A stretch of DNA of 21,342 bases from positions 4,866,317 through 4,887,658 of the forward strand of contig BFEA01000025.1 in assembly GCA_003427395.1 (NCBI GenBank). Reading direction: 5' to 3'. The position numbers were made by a program, and so were the translations under genes. The notes below the pieces were generated by a model. That model searched no databases, had not been told where the DNA came from, and saw nothing but the letters and a program-made list of their open reading frames with translations. Positions 1 to 8,059 of the stretch are shown here, one piece after another; the stretch's first letter is position 1, and each line of letters begins with the position of its first letter. The stretch comes from Chara braunii. Lineage: Eukaryota > Streptophyta > Charophyceae > Charales > Characeae.

Positions 1-712
1 ATCATATCCTATCGGTGGCAGATTAGAGCGAAGGCATGACCGAGGCTTACTTTGGGGGCAACTATATGCCTGGAAGGAATCAGGAGGGAAAGTGGCGGGT
101 CGTCTATGTGTGCCCTCAAGGGAGTGTGGGCTGATTTTGGAAGATGTACTTATCTAGGGTTGGGAGAGGTTAATGGGAGGACATCATATCCTATCCGTGG
201 CTGATTAGAGGTAAGGCATGACCGAGGCCTACTTTGGGGGTAACTATATGCTTGGAAGGAAGCATGAGGGGAAGTGGGACTGTCCTTAGTTGGGGCTCTT
301 CATCATCTGTATCCTGTTGTGTGCCCTCAAGGGAGTGTGGGCAGATTTTGGAGGATGTACTCATCTGGGGTTGGGAGAGGTGAAGGGGAGGACATCATAT
401 CCTATCGGTGGCAGATTAGAGCTAAGGCATGGCTGAGGCTTACTTTGGGGGTAATTATATGCCTGGAAGGAAGCAGGAGGGAAAGTGGCGGGTGAATTTT
501 CTTCATCGTCTGTATGCTGTTGTGTGCCCTCAAGGGAGTGTGGGCAAATTTTGGAGGATGTACTTATCTAGGGTTGGGAGAGGTTAATGGGAGGACATCA
601 TATCCTATCCGTGGCAGATTAGAGCTAAGGCATGACCGAGGCCTACTTTGGGGGTAACTATATGCTTGGAAGGAAGCAGGAGGGGAAGTGGGATTGTCCT
701 TAGTTGGGGCTA
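1..712. repeat. degenerate ~200-bp tandem repeat, about 4 copies
   Basis: The motif ATCATATCCTATC recurs at about 1, 183, 394 and 597, giving unit lengths near 182, 211 and 203 bp. Each unit carries the same ordered blocks: a GGCAGATTAGAG block, CTTACTTTGGGGGTAA or its CCTACTTTGGGGGTAA variant, a CTTGGAAGGAAGCAGGAGG-like block, GTGTGCCCTCAAGGGAGTGTGGG, and TTTTGGAGGATGTACT. Units differ by point changes and by presence or absence of a TTCATCATCTGTATCCTGTTG segment. Short open frames here are not conserved between units, so I treat them as chance. The array ends at about 712, just before the polypurine tract and reverse transcriptase frame; it could be the 5' region of that element or an unrelated satellite. 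Confidence 0.9.
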
Positions 713-754
713 AAAAGGAATACTCGTGATCAGGGCACTCCGGTTTGGTGGAGG

Positions 755-865
755 TAATAAAAGGGCATAAAGGAGATATAGGAGGGGGAAAAGAGGGGAG
801 GGGGGGAAGGGGGGGGTAAGGGGGAAAAGGGGGGGAGGAGAGGGGGAGGATGGGGGGGAAGTTGT
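755..865 (+). repeat. G-rich polypurine tract
   Basis: About 100 bases are almost purely purine on the plus strand, with many runs of four to eight G separated by short A or AG. Several windows fit the four-run G-quadruplex pattern. The tract leads directly into the first ATG of the reverse transcriptase frame and contains an in-frame TAA at 817-819, so the frame cannot extend far upstream. It may be a genuine element feature, such as a priming or regulatory purine tract, or simple-sequence expansion. Confidence 0.85.
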
Positions 866-2124
866 TTTTGAACAACCCTTCGTTTGTTGAGATTCAACAT
901 CCGGAACACAAGGTGTTGCAAGAGAGTAAGCAGATGTATGAAGGTTTGGGTTTCGACAAGATCGGTGCTTGGAAGAAAGATGCTAAGCTTGGTAGGGCAT
1001 ACTGCCTACCTAAGCATAAAGACGTGACAAGATGGAGGCCGATATGTCCTTCGTACTGCGAAGGTACCGTGGTTGGAGCTCGAGGTGTTGCTCGTGCTAT
1101 TAATCTTTTACTGTGGAAACTGCCTGAGCGGATGCATTTCAATCTCCGCCGTACGGATGACCAGATGAGGAAAATTTCCGGAATTAACGGACAGATGAAG
1201 AATACAGATGCGCTAATTGGAGGATCGTTCGATGTCAAGGATATGTTTTCAAATCTGCCGCACGAATTGATTGTGTTGTCTCTTCGATGGGCTCTGAACT
1301 ACTGGAAAACAGATGGTTTGCTAGGGGTGTTGGTTCGGAAACAAGGGAAGGATGTGAGACTGACAAGAGGGAAAGGTGAGGAGGGATGGATATTGTTGAA
1401 ATTTACGACCATTCTGTCTTTCATGTGTTTTGAGTTGGATAATACATGTGTCATGGCAGCTGGGCACATAATCCGCCAAAAGGTGGGTATTCCAATGGGC
1501 AAGACAACCAGCCTTGCCCTGGCGTGTCTTCTGTGTGCTTACGATGAGTCTTCGTTTTTGTCATCTTTGGGAGCAGACAGATCACTTGTCTATGGTTGTC
1601 GAACGGTTGACGATGTTTCCTTGTTTGTCCGCTATCAGGAGAGGGACGAACTGTCGAAGTTGAAGGCTCAACAATTTTTTTAGTCCTTCCGCTGTTGTTA
1701 CGATGAAAATCTTGTATTGGAGCAGATGAATTCTGGCATGAATTGGGACTTTATTGGTAGTGAATTGTATATTCTGACGGATCCTTGCAGGATTGTGTGC
1801 CAAGCCACGCACAAAAATCAGAATACAGGAGTTGTACGACCTTTGACGTTTCAGAGTATTTAGGACTTTGTTTCGTACTCGAGTCGTCAACAAAAACTGG
1901 CTGTTATCGGTTCGTTTCTTCACCGAGCCAGGTCGTTTACTTCTATTCCGGGGTTGGAGTTCTACTTCCTTCTCACCCTGAAGAATGAGTTGTGGTTGCG
2001 TGGATATCCTGATGAGTTTTTTGATAGTGCGTTAATAAATTTCTCACGAAAGTTTGCTCGATGTTGGGACAATTGGATCCCTGTTTTAACATATTGGGAT
2101 CGCTTCAGTGGCATGTTGGGTTGA
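850..2124 (+). pseudogene. Penelope-like reverse transcriptase, interrupted by two TAG codons
   Basis: This is one frame of 425 codons, interrupted by TAG at 1681-1683 (codon 278) and TAG at 1861-1863 (codon 338), and ending at TGA 2122-2124. Residues 53-68 hold the fingers motif LPKHKDVTRWRPICPS. Motif A is FDVKDMFSNLP (127-137), motif B is VGIPMGKTTS (212-221), and motif C is TVDDVSLF (252-259) with the two catalytic aspartates. After the first stop the same frame gives FIGSELYI, then S-x3-K-x3-IGSFLHRARS, then LKNELWLRGYPDEFF, which fit motif D/E and a thumb. The GxPMG form of motif B and the thumb order point to Penelope-like elements rather than LINE or LTR types. No GIY-YIG endonuclease was seen downstream. 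The usual N-terminal region is missing; the ATG at 850 follows a purine tract and may not be the ancestral start. Confidence 0.8.
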
Positions 2125-3110
2125 ATAATAGAAGGGTTTTTTTCTGTGCTACAATGATTGGTTGAGTAACAACTGGGAGGTTACTCACCTGTTGCCGGAA
2201 CACAATAAGTAGTCAGACGCTGCTTGATATATGTAGGGGGACCTATCTTGACGCTGTAGGTTGGACTTGGTTTAAATTTTTTTTTTTTTTTTCGTCAAAT
2301 AGTGCCTCTTCAGGTATGCAGACGGTAATTGATGTCGGAGGATCAGTGTGAGAATTGAGTCTTTCAAGATAGATGGATTTTTTTTTTTCGATTTTAGGTT
2401 ACATACAGGGTCCCAGTACCTGATTTACTGTTTTTGGACGCGGCTCGGTCTGTTTGTTTTGATAGAAGGACGCGGCGATAATGTCGGCCAGCAGATGGGA
2501 CATTGATACTGCTGATCTGTGGGACGAGGTCGGTTGGGTCCAAGTACCTGGTTTACTAAGTAGCTGCCTAAGTTCTGCCTGGTACTACTGTGGAAGCTTC
2601 TAGTAACTACTGACCTGTTACAAAGGGTATAAATCAAATGGTGGGTGTTGGTAACAGCATCCTCCGCGACCTAAGACCCCTGAGGAGTTCCGGTGGCGGC
2701 CAGACGAAACTAGTCGGGTCCATACCGCCTGTACTTCACGTTATTTTTTTAATGAAGTCGCGTTCGGGAGACTTTCGTTTTTACCCTGCGTAACACTTTC
2801 TTCTTCTTCGTATTCTTCCATTCTTATATCTTCTTCATCTTTCTTGTGGCTATTGCAGTTTTTTTCCTTTCTTGCTTTGTCTTTCCTATTTCTACTTCTG
2901 TCGCTTTCATTTGCGTGAGTCTCGACGCTTGGTCGGTGGTACGACCTGATGACTGTTGACCGTCACTTTGCTTTATGCTTACTTGGTTTAAGGAAGTTGC
3001 CGAATACCGAATGATTTCACACATGGCCCAGATATATCGGCGTGGCCCGACCATGATTTTGTTTTGTTTTTTTTTCGTTCCAGCCGCCGCGCGGCGCGAT
3101 CATATGACGG
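2125..3110. other. non-coding stretch with T-runs and small repeats
   Basis: No coding homology was recognised. Visible items are a perfect 7-bp inverted repeat (GAGTAAC...GTTACTC) at 2164-2186 just past the reverse transcriptase stop, T-runs near 2278-2291 and 2379-2391, and a pyrimidine-rich stretch around 2795-2900. A 23-bp imperfect direct repeat (GGGTCC, then AGTACCTG, then TTTACT) occurs at 2408-2430 and 2536-2558, 128 bp apart. This could be the 3' part of the retroelement or unrelated sequence. Confidence 0.5.
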
Positions 3111-3112
3111 AT

Positions 3113-3135
3113 AAAAAAAAAAAAAAAAAAAAAGG

Positions 3136-3167
<32 letters not shown>

Positions 3168-3231
3168 CAGCTGCGGCGCGGCGCGGCACAACCGGAAAAA
3201 AAAGAAAAAAAAAAAAAAAAAGAAGAAGACA
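3113..3231 (+). repeat. poly-A low-complexity tract with GC-rich islands
   Basis: Two long A-rich runs (3113-3166 and 3195-3228) are separated and bordered by GCGGCGCGG-type blocks (3083-3098 and 3167-3187). Lysine-rich or phenylalanine-rich frames here arise only from the homopolymers. Homopolymers of this length are error-prone in short-read assembly, so exact lengths are unreliable. It may mark an old poly-A tail of a retroinsertion. Confidence 0.8.
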
Positions 3232-3234
3232 AAA

Positions 3235-3255
3235 GTGCCTGTTTCGAACAGGCAC
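3235..3255. other. perfect 9-bp-arm hairpin
   Basis: The arms GTGCCTGTT and AACAGGCAC are exact reverse complements around the 3-nt loop TCG. It sits immediately after the poly-A tract. No T-run follows, so a Pol III or bacterial-type terminator is not supported. Confidence 0.75.
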
Positions 3256-3348
3256 CATGTGTATAATGCGGGCCACTGTTATTATTGCCGTTTTGAACTA
3301 CGGTCGGGACGGACCTGCGGACGACTGTTTTTTTTGCCCATTCAAAAC

Positions 3349-3600
3349 GTGGGTTGTGACCCACGAGCCGTTGCCCCCCCAAAAAATTAACTATTACTTT
3401 ATTTTTATTTATTTACCCTTAGTTTATTTTATTTTTATCTCGACGAGGTCCGGTCTCTGTTTCGAGACTGATGGTGGAACCAATGGCCCTAGCTCAATTG
3501 TACACCCATGAATTGTTGAAATATAGATCTGAGCTCGAATTTAGATAATGATGCTTGATCGGTAAAGCCAAGTATTTCTAATTTGCCTCGGCCGACCGAG
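3349..3600 (+). repeat. left copy of a flanking repeat segment
   Basis: The order is a hairpin GTGGGT-TGTG-ACCCAC (3349-3364), a C-run, an AT-rich tract, then TACACCCATGAATTGTTGAAAT (3501-3522, one mismatch-rich copy of the right-hand block) and further diverged similarity to a GGCCGACC motif near 3589. The same order recurs at 6257-6560 in the same orientation. The two copies therefore flank the module array between them and could be degenerate terminal repeats or two members of a dispersed family. Confidence 0.55.
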
Positions 3601-3959
3601 CTCAATGATGATATTTCAAGGTTGCAATCCTCAACTTGAAGTCCTTCGGGACATTCGTTATGCTAACCCTTGCGTAAGGACTATATGCGTAAACTAAGAA
3701 AGAGAGAAATTTCCTTAATATGACAATGTAGCTTCTCATGTTTAAGTTTCATTCTCATTATGGGTAATTGGCAAGTGATGCAGTGGAGGCAGGCTGAGGT
3801 GTACGAGTAGAAAATGCAGAGAGAGTTACTTACATATTAGTCGAGATTCGATGAGGCTCATTTTCGTGGTCATCACAGGTGTAGAGGTTGTTGTAGCAGG
3901 TTCCTGCTGATGGTGGTCACCCCCGCAGTACGCATCCTTGTGTTTGTCGTCAATTTGCT

Positions 3960-4003
3960 CGAAATCTGCATTTCGAAATCTGCATTTCGAAATCTGCATT
4001 TCG
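3960..4003. repeat. 3 x 14-bp palindromic minisatellite
   Basis: Three exact tandem copies of AAATCTGCATTTCG follow a CG dinucleotide. Each unit is itself an inverted repeat (CGAAAT-CTGC-ATTTCG). It lies inside the 4060 module of the minus-strand array and is probably slippage-derived. Confidence 0.9.
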
Positions 4004-5321
4004 CTGCTGACCTTCCTCCAAATCACAAGTGCTTGTCTGATAGCGACCAGGAGCATTACAAGTAGTTAGGCATTCAGGTAATGTTTAGGAAGTTGGAACG
4101 ACAAGGAGAGGGGAGGGAAACAAGTTGGAGATAACAATTCATGGGCAAAGTAGAGGTGCATGGAAGAGAAAACGGCAGGGAGTAATATTTACCTTGTGAT
4201 GAATCTTCACATGTTTTAAGGGAAGATTCATTTTCATTTGCGCATTTGGCGAGTAGCCAGGAGGGGTCATCGACGCACGCCTCTGCCCGTTAGCCTGGTC
4301 GCGGTAGTCGGGACCTCCGCCAAAATGAAGCTCGCGGAGATATTATGTCACTCACAAATCGTAACTAATACGGGGATCTACCTGACGCTCACCATGGTGA
4401 TCGTCTGTCCCATCCTCCGCCATCGCTTCTTGCAACGACACGTTACATCCGCTATCTAGTTTACCCTGCTCATAGCCGTGTGCTTGTCTCCAAGACTAAG
4501 TCGTGCACGTCTAAGTGTAAACGATGTGAATGTTAGAATTGGGAGGAAAAGCTTAAAAAGTAAATGTATCTTTTCGTGTTCTAGCGGTAGAATCATTCTC
4601 GTTTTTGCATGGAGATCACAGTGCTGCTCGAGATAGTAAGGATACTAAAAACAAGCTCGACAAGGTATTTTTTCCCTGTCGATTTTTCCAAGTCCGTTCC
4701 CTTGACTGTGGTTTCGCATAATGATATTGATAAGAACTGTGTGAGCAACAATGAGGTAACAATGATGACCGCCATCGCATAGAGGAGGATCATCGCCTGA
4801 TCAAGGAGCACCGCCACTCACCAATTGTGCGAAATGTGAATGAATCCTCCACCAGAAATCAGAAAGGTTCATAGCCAAATAAGGACATTAGCAGCTACGC
4901 CTGCTATCGACCAAAATCGTGAGTGGATCCTTCGTTGGAATATGGAAAGGTACCAATCAATCCACCCTTGCTCCCTTCGACTCTCCAACTACTAGCATGT
5001 GAATGCACCTGGTTGGTTGCACGACCAAGTTCATTCAAAGTCATAAGGTTGAAGACCTCGGGCCAGGAGCGGACCACAATGATGATCACAAAGGTGAGGA
5101 GCATGAAGATCGTTGTAGTCACGAACGCAACAACGTAGTTTAACCGCGCACTCACTAATTAAGCAAAACGATAATGAATCTCCCGCTTAAGCACGGGGAG
5201 ATACACACCGTAGGAGTAGCTTCGTTGTCGTATCCGCAATCAGGTAAGATGTGAACGCATCTCCCGTTTGAACAGGCAGGACGCGCCGCTCTTCCTTACG
5301 GAGCACGTGCGTACTGTTCAA

Positions 5322-5337
5322 CTCTCTCTCTCTCTCT
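5322..5337. repeat. (CT)8 microsatellite
   Basis: A pure CT dinucleotide run of about 16 bp lies inside the 5460 module of the minus-strand array. Confidence 0.9.
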
Positions 5338-5460
5338 TTGCTTGTTCTCCCACTAGGATAGGATGCACACCTTCAGTGATGAAAACAACCGTCATGACGC
5401 AAGTAACGGATGCGAGGAGCAACCACAGTTGGAATCACAATGATGACTTTGGGGAGTAAA

Positions 5461-6244
5461 GTTGGGATTGTGATCAATCAGATATAGCGATCAAAGATGT
5501 CCCTTAATGTAGTCCGGTAAGGTTTCGACGCAAATTCCGTTATAAGAGTATTCGCCCTGGTAGTACATGACAGGAAATAGTTTTTTACTTAAAAATTGAG
5601 TACACCTCATGAGTCGAGGTAGTATTTACTTTATGCCAATAGAATCTTTGACAAAACGTAAGGAGTGTGTGGGTGCACAGTTTAAGGCGCGCGTGATTCG
5701 TCTTGTTCGGGTTGCAAGCCGACATTTTTACCGGTTAATTTTTTTACTTTTGATTAAACCAGGCTTAAGTGATATCTCTCTTGGTTGGTACGTTGACTAT
5801 GGCACGACCGCCCGCGAAAGTGACATTTGGAGAGTATGACGTTAATGGTTTGACAACCGACGCCACTATGAAAAAGATTATCGTTGTTTTAGTTGGTGTG
5901 GTGTCGAGTTTGTGACACGTATAACATATTGTACTTTGAGAACTGATAGCAAGACCTTGGTGTGATAGGTGGTGCGTACGGCGACAATGAGTGGCACCAG
6001 GTGCCTCCGTGCGATGTGTATCGGCGCTCAACGGCCGCAGATTTGACCAGTAGGCGAATGTCTGGTCTCGGGGTGTTTCAGTAGGGCCGCGCAAGTGTGC
6101 TGAACCAGTTTATAAGGGGCTTTGCAACTACGAGTCTTAGTCTTGGGCCTAACACTATTAGTTACGATATTGGACTTTCATTAGACAAGTTTAAGGACCA
6201 AGGCAAGCGACTGGCGACACAGGAGCGACAAAGCAGCCTGAAGG
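5461..6244. other. unassigned intergenic stretch
   Basis: I see no gene. Short open frames (for example plus strand 5609-5839 and minus strand 5765-6094) have no recognisable motif and overlap each other. The stretch separates the minus-strand module array from the right-hand copy of the flanking repeat. Confidence 0.5.
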
Positions 6245-6256
6245 AGCCGAGGGGTT

Positions 6257-6560
6257 GTGGGTCTGGCACCCACCCTCGATTTTGTCGTCGATCCCAGCTT
6301 CTGGACCGGCTGGTGGGACGAAGATGTGTCGACAATCACCCCCCTCTCGGTATAATCCTAAATCTTTCTTTTTTTTTTTTTAATTATTATTTTCTTGTTC
6401 CACCTCTTTGGTCGCGGTACGGGTGCTGGAATCGGGACCGAGCGTGGTACCGACTTACTTAGTTCGGTTGGTACACCCATGGACTGTTGAAATGCAGACT
6501 TGAGTTTGAGCTCCACGAGAAGCGTATGAGTAAAATACTTGAATTCTTAATCATCGGGGG
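6257..6560 (+). repeat. right copy of the flanking repeat segment
   Basis: A hairpin GTGGGT-CTGGC-ACCCAC (6257-6273) is followed by a C-rich stretch, a T-run (6368-6381) and GTACACCCATGGACTGTTGA (6471-6490), then a GGCCGACC motif near 6558. This parallels 3349-3600 in order and orientation, about 2.9-3.0 kb apart, although sequence identity outside the anchors is low. Confidence 0.55.
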
Positions 6561-6689
6561 CCGACCACTTTCGAGGTAGTGCCTCATTACCATCCCCACG
6601 AGGCAGTCCTTTGGTACATCCACAAAAATGGGTACAATACAGAGAAGACTGGCATGACCCCTACAAATAGCGGCAGGCGGGATTGAAAA

Positions 6690-6741
6690 CCTGCAATCTG
6701 TGCAAAGGTTTTTATGGGAGGTTATCCCCACCGATTGCAGG
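6690..6741. other. stem-loop with 9-bp perfect arms
   Basis: CCTGCAATC (6690-6698) pairs exactly with GATTGCAGG (6733-6741), enclosing 34 nt. The enclosed part has a small internal GGG-AGGTTAT-CCC hairpin. The minus strand just beyond it reads GCAGGTTTTCAATCCCGC, which vaguely resembles a tRNA T-arm. No clear A box was found, so I do not call a tRNA. Confidence 0.5.
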
Positions 6742-7044
6742 AGTGTTGAGGGAACCTAGACGAGGTTTTGGAGGTAGAGAATTGTCAAGTATAACAATTC
6801 TTATTCTTGTGTGAACTCATTATACCCATATCAGTACGTCTCTCTACACTGTCTGTTATGCGTGCATGCATTCCCTATGAACCTTCGTTTCTTTCCGGAT
6901 TTGACTAAGATTAAGTAAAGGAGGTGCATGTATGAAATTCATATATTTTTATTGTTTCTGTTGTTTGAATCCAGATAATAAGGGATGAACTGGTGGAAGG
7001 TGGGAGAAGGGTGTTTTTGCTCGCGTTTGGACCGAGTTTTCAAA

Positions 7045-7345
7045 GGGTCAAACATTGTTTATAAGGGGAATGGTCTGATCGCTCTGTTTTATTCTGTTTT
7101 TTTAAGGATTAAGCATTGTTTTAAGATGAATGACTGGGTTGCTATGTTTCTTTTACTTGTTTTCTCCACAATCAGACATTGTTTCTAACATAAATGGTCT
7201 GGTTGTTATTTATTAAGGGCTTTGACTGCTTGAACTCTTAGGGTCAAAAATTGTTTATAAGGCGAATGGTCTAGCCGCTGTTTATTTTTGGGTGGTTTCT
7301 AAACAGGCTATGACATTGTTTCTAAGATGAATAACCCATAATACT
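7045..7345. repeat. hairpin array, left part (5 copies)
   Basis: Copies of a core close to CATTGTTTCTAAGATGAATG have their 12-nt loops starting at 7057, 7118, 7181, 7253 and 7318, spaced 61-72 bp. CATT and AATG pair, and flanking bases extend the stem in some copies. The copy at 7168-7207 pairs ACAATCAGAC with GTCTGGTTGT, with one bulged G and one G-T pair. Copies at 7253 and 7318 pair poorly. Spacers of the first copies also resemble each other (GCTATGTTTCTTTT-like), so this part is a true ~65-bp tandem repeat. Confidence 0.8.
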
Positions 7346-7349
7346 TTTT

Positions 7350-8046
7350 TAAGGGTTGTAGAGGTGTTGGGGATTATGACCTTGGAGGATGTCCGACAGA
7401 GGGCTTCCCCCGCCGGGGTCAGCCCTACTGGTGGTGCAACGAGCCCACCCGCTCACCCAGTGATCACTCAAGGTAGGCAACACACAGTCCTCGGAACCCA
7501 CCCGGGAGTATCGGCCCAGACCAGCACTACCAGGCTGCTGCGCTAGGGTTCACCCCGCTCGAACTCAGCATCCTACATCCCAGAGGCAACCCGGTCGGAA
7601 GGCGTCAGTACCACAGTCACTGCAGTGTTGTAGGGATGCGCGTCACTCCTGCTAGGAAGGGGATGGACCCTTCACTCCTCCCGCACACACCCCCACTTAG
7701 CCTGCCCCTCCCGGTGCCATCCCCCCCCCCATGGCCTCAACAACCCCAATGGGCGGCACATGCTCGACCGTTAACGGGACCCAGGACGTACGATTGGGAA
7801 TTCAGTGTCTGATGGGCACCCTGGCGGGTGGATCCCCGGTTGAGCCATGCAGAGCCCTGTGTGTACCCATGCCCCTAGGAGCATGCGCACTCAGTGTGTG
7901 AGTGGTAGTGCGACAACCTAATGCCTTGCCGACGGCATATGCAGGAGGATGCGGATTTGAGTACGCAACCTCATACCGCAATGTGCATTTCCAACCGGTG
8001 CCCTAACCACTGAACCATCCGCCACGCACACTTTTTTTTTTTTTTT
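7350..8046 (-). mobile_element. GC-rich block with tRNA-like end, inserted in the hairpin array
   Basis: This block is clearly GC-richer than the AT-rich array on both sides. Removing it restores a spacing of about 70 bp between the hairpin copies at 7318 and 8073, which matches neighbouring spacings of 61-72 bp, so it behaves as an insertion. Its right end carries a tRNA-like sequence on the minus strand (7944-8023), as expected for the 5' head of a tRNA-derived SINE. A short T-run at 7342-7347 could be the A-tail of such an element. The 15-bp T-run at 8032-8046 is on the head side and unexplained. I found no convincing target-site duplication and no coding motif. The length (~680 bp) is long for a SINE, so it may be composite. 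Confidence 0.5.
7944..8023 (-). other. tRNA-like sequence (SINE head or tRNA pseudogene)
   Basis: Read on the minus strand, the 80-nt span starts GGCGGAT and ends ATCCTCC, which pair at six of seven acceptor positions. The D-arm is GTTC-AGTGGTTA-GGGC, an almost standard A box. Near the 3' end, GTACTCAAATCC is close to the B-box consensus GGTTCAAATCC. The T-stem is only GCG/CGC and no proper anticodon arm forms, so this is not a working tRNA. It is better read as a Pol III promoter-bearing head of a SINE. Confidence 0.55.
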
Positions 8047-8059
8047 GTACTAAGAAAAA

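Larger units (their letters stand above)
3835..5460 (-). pseudogene. five repeated exon-like modules, several encoding one hydrophobic segment
   Basis: Five related units begin (minus-strand sense) near 5460, 5155, 4820, 4462 and 4060, spaced 305-402 bp. The entries of units 5155 and 4820 align clearly: GGAG, ATTCATT, a variable stretch, AATT, GTGAGTG. Three units stay open for 74-83 codons, and two of these contain convincing membrane segments: VVAFVTTTIFMLLTFVIII in the 5155 unit and ILLYAMAVIIVTSLLLTQFL in the 4820 unit. The 5460 unit encodes LWLLLASVTCVMTVVFI but has stops in all frames. Candidate minus-strand splice donors are AT-GTAAGTAA near 3830, AAG-GTAAAT near 4195 and CC-GTAAGG near 5297. 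I do not recognise the family. The pattern suggests tandemly duplicated exons or a local array of a small membrane-protein gene, now decayed. Whether any unit is expressed is unknown. Confidence 0.4.

Noticed and set aside
274-495. Open frame in the first repeat array
   Set aside because: Lies inside tandem repeats and is not open in the equivalent position of the other units.
2975-3511. Lysine-rich plus-strand frame of 178 residues and phenylalanine-rich minus-strand frames
   Set aside because: Most residues come from poly-A/poly-T runs; no conserved segment outside them.
3830-5460. Complete spliced minus-strand membrane-protein gene
   Set aside because: Two of five modules have stops in all frames or key frames, and donor/acceptor sites are inconsistent between modules.
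6950-6975. Possible additional hairpin copy (ATTGTTTCTGTTGTTTGAAT)
   Set aside because: Spacing is plausible but only part of the loop matches and the arms do not pair.
7944-8023. Functional tRNA gene
   Set aside because: No proper anticodon stem-loop and only a three-pair T-stem; reads as a tRNA-derived head.
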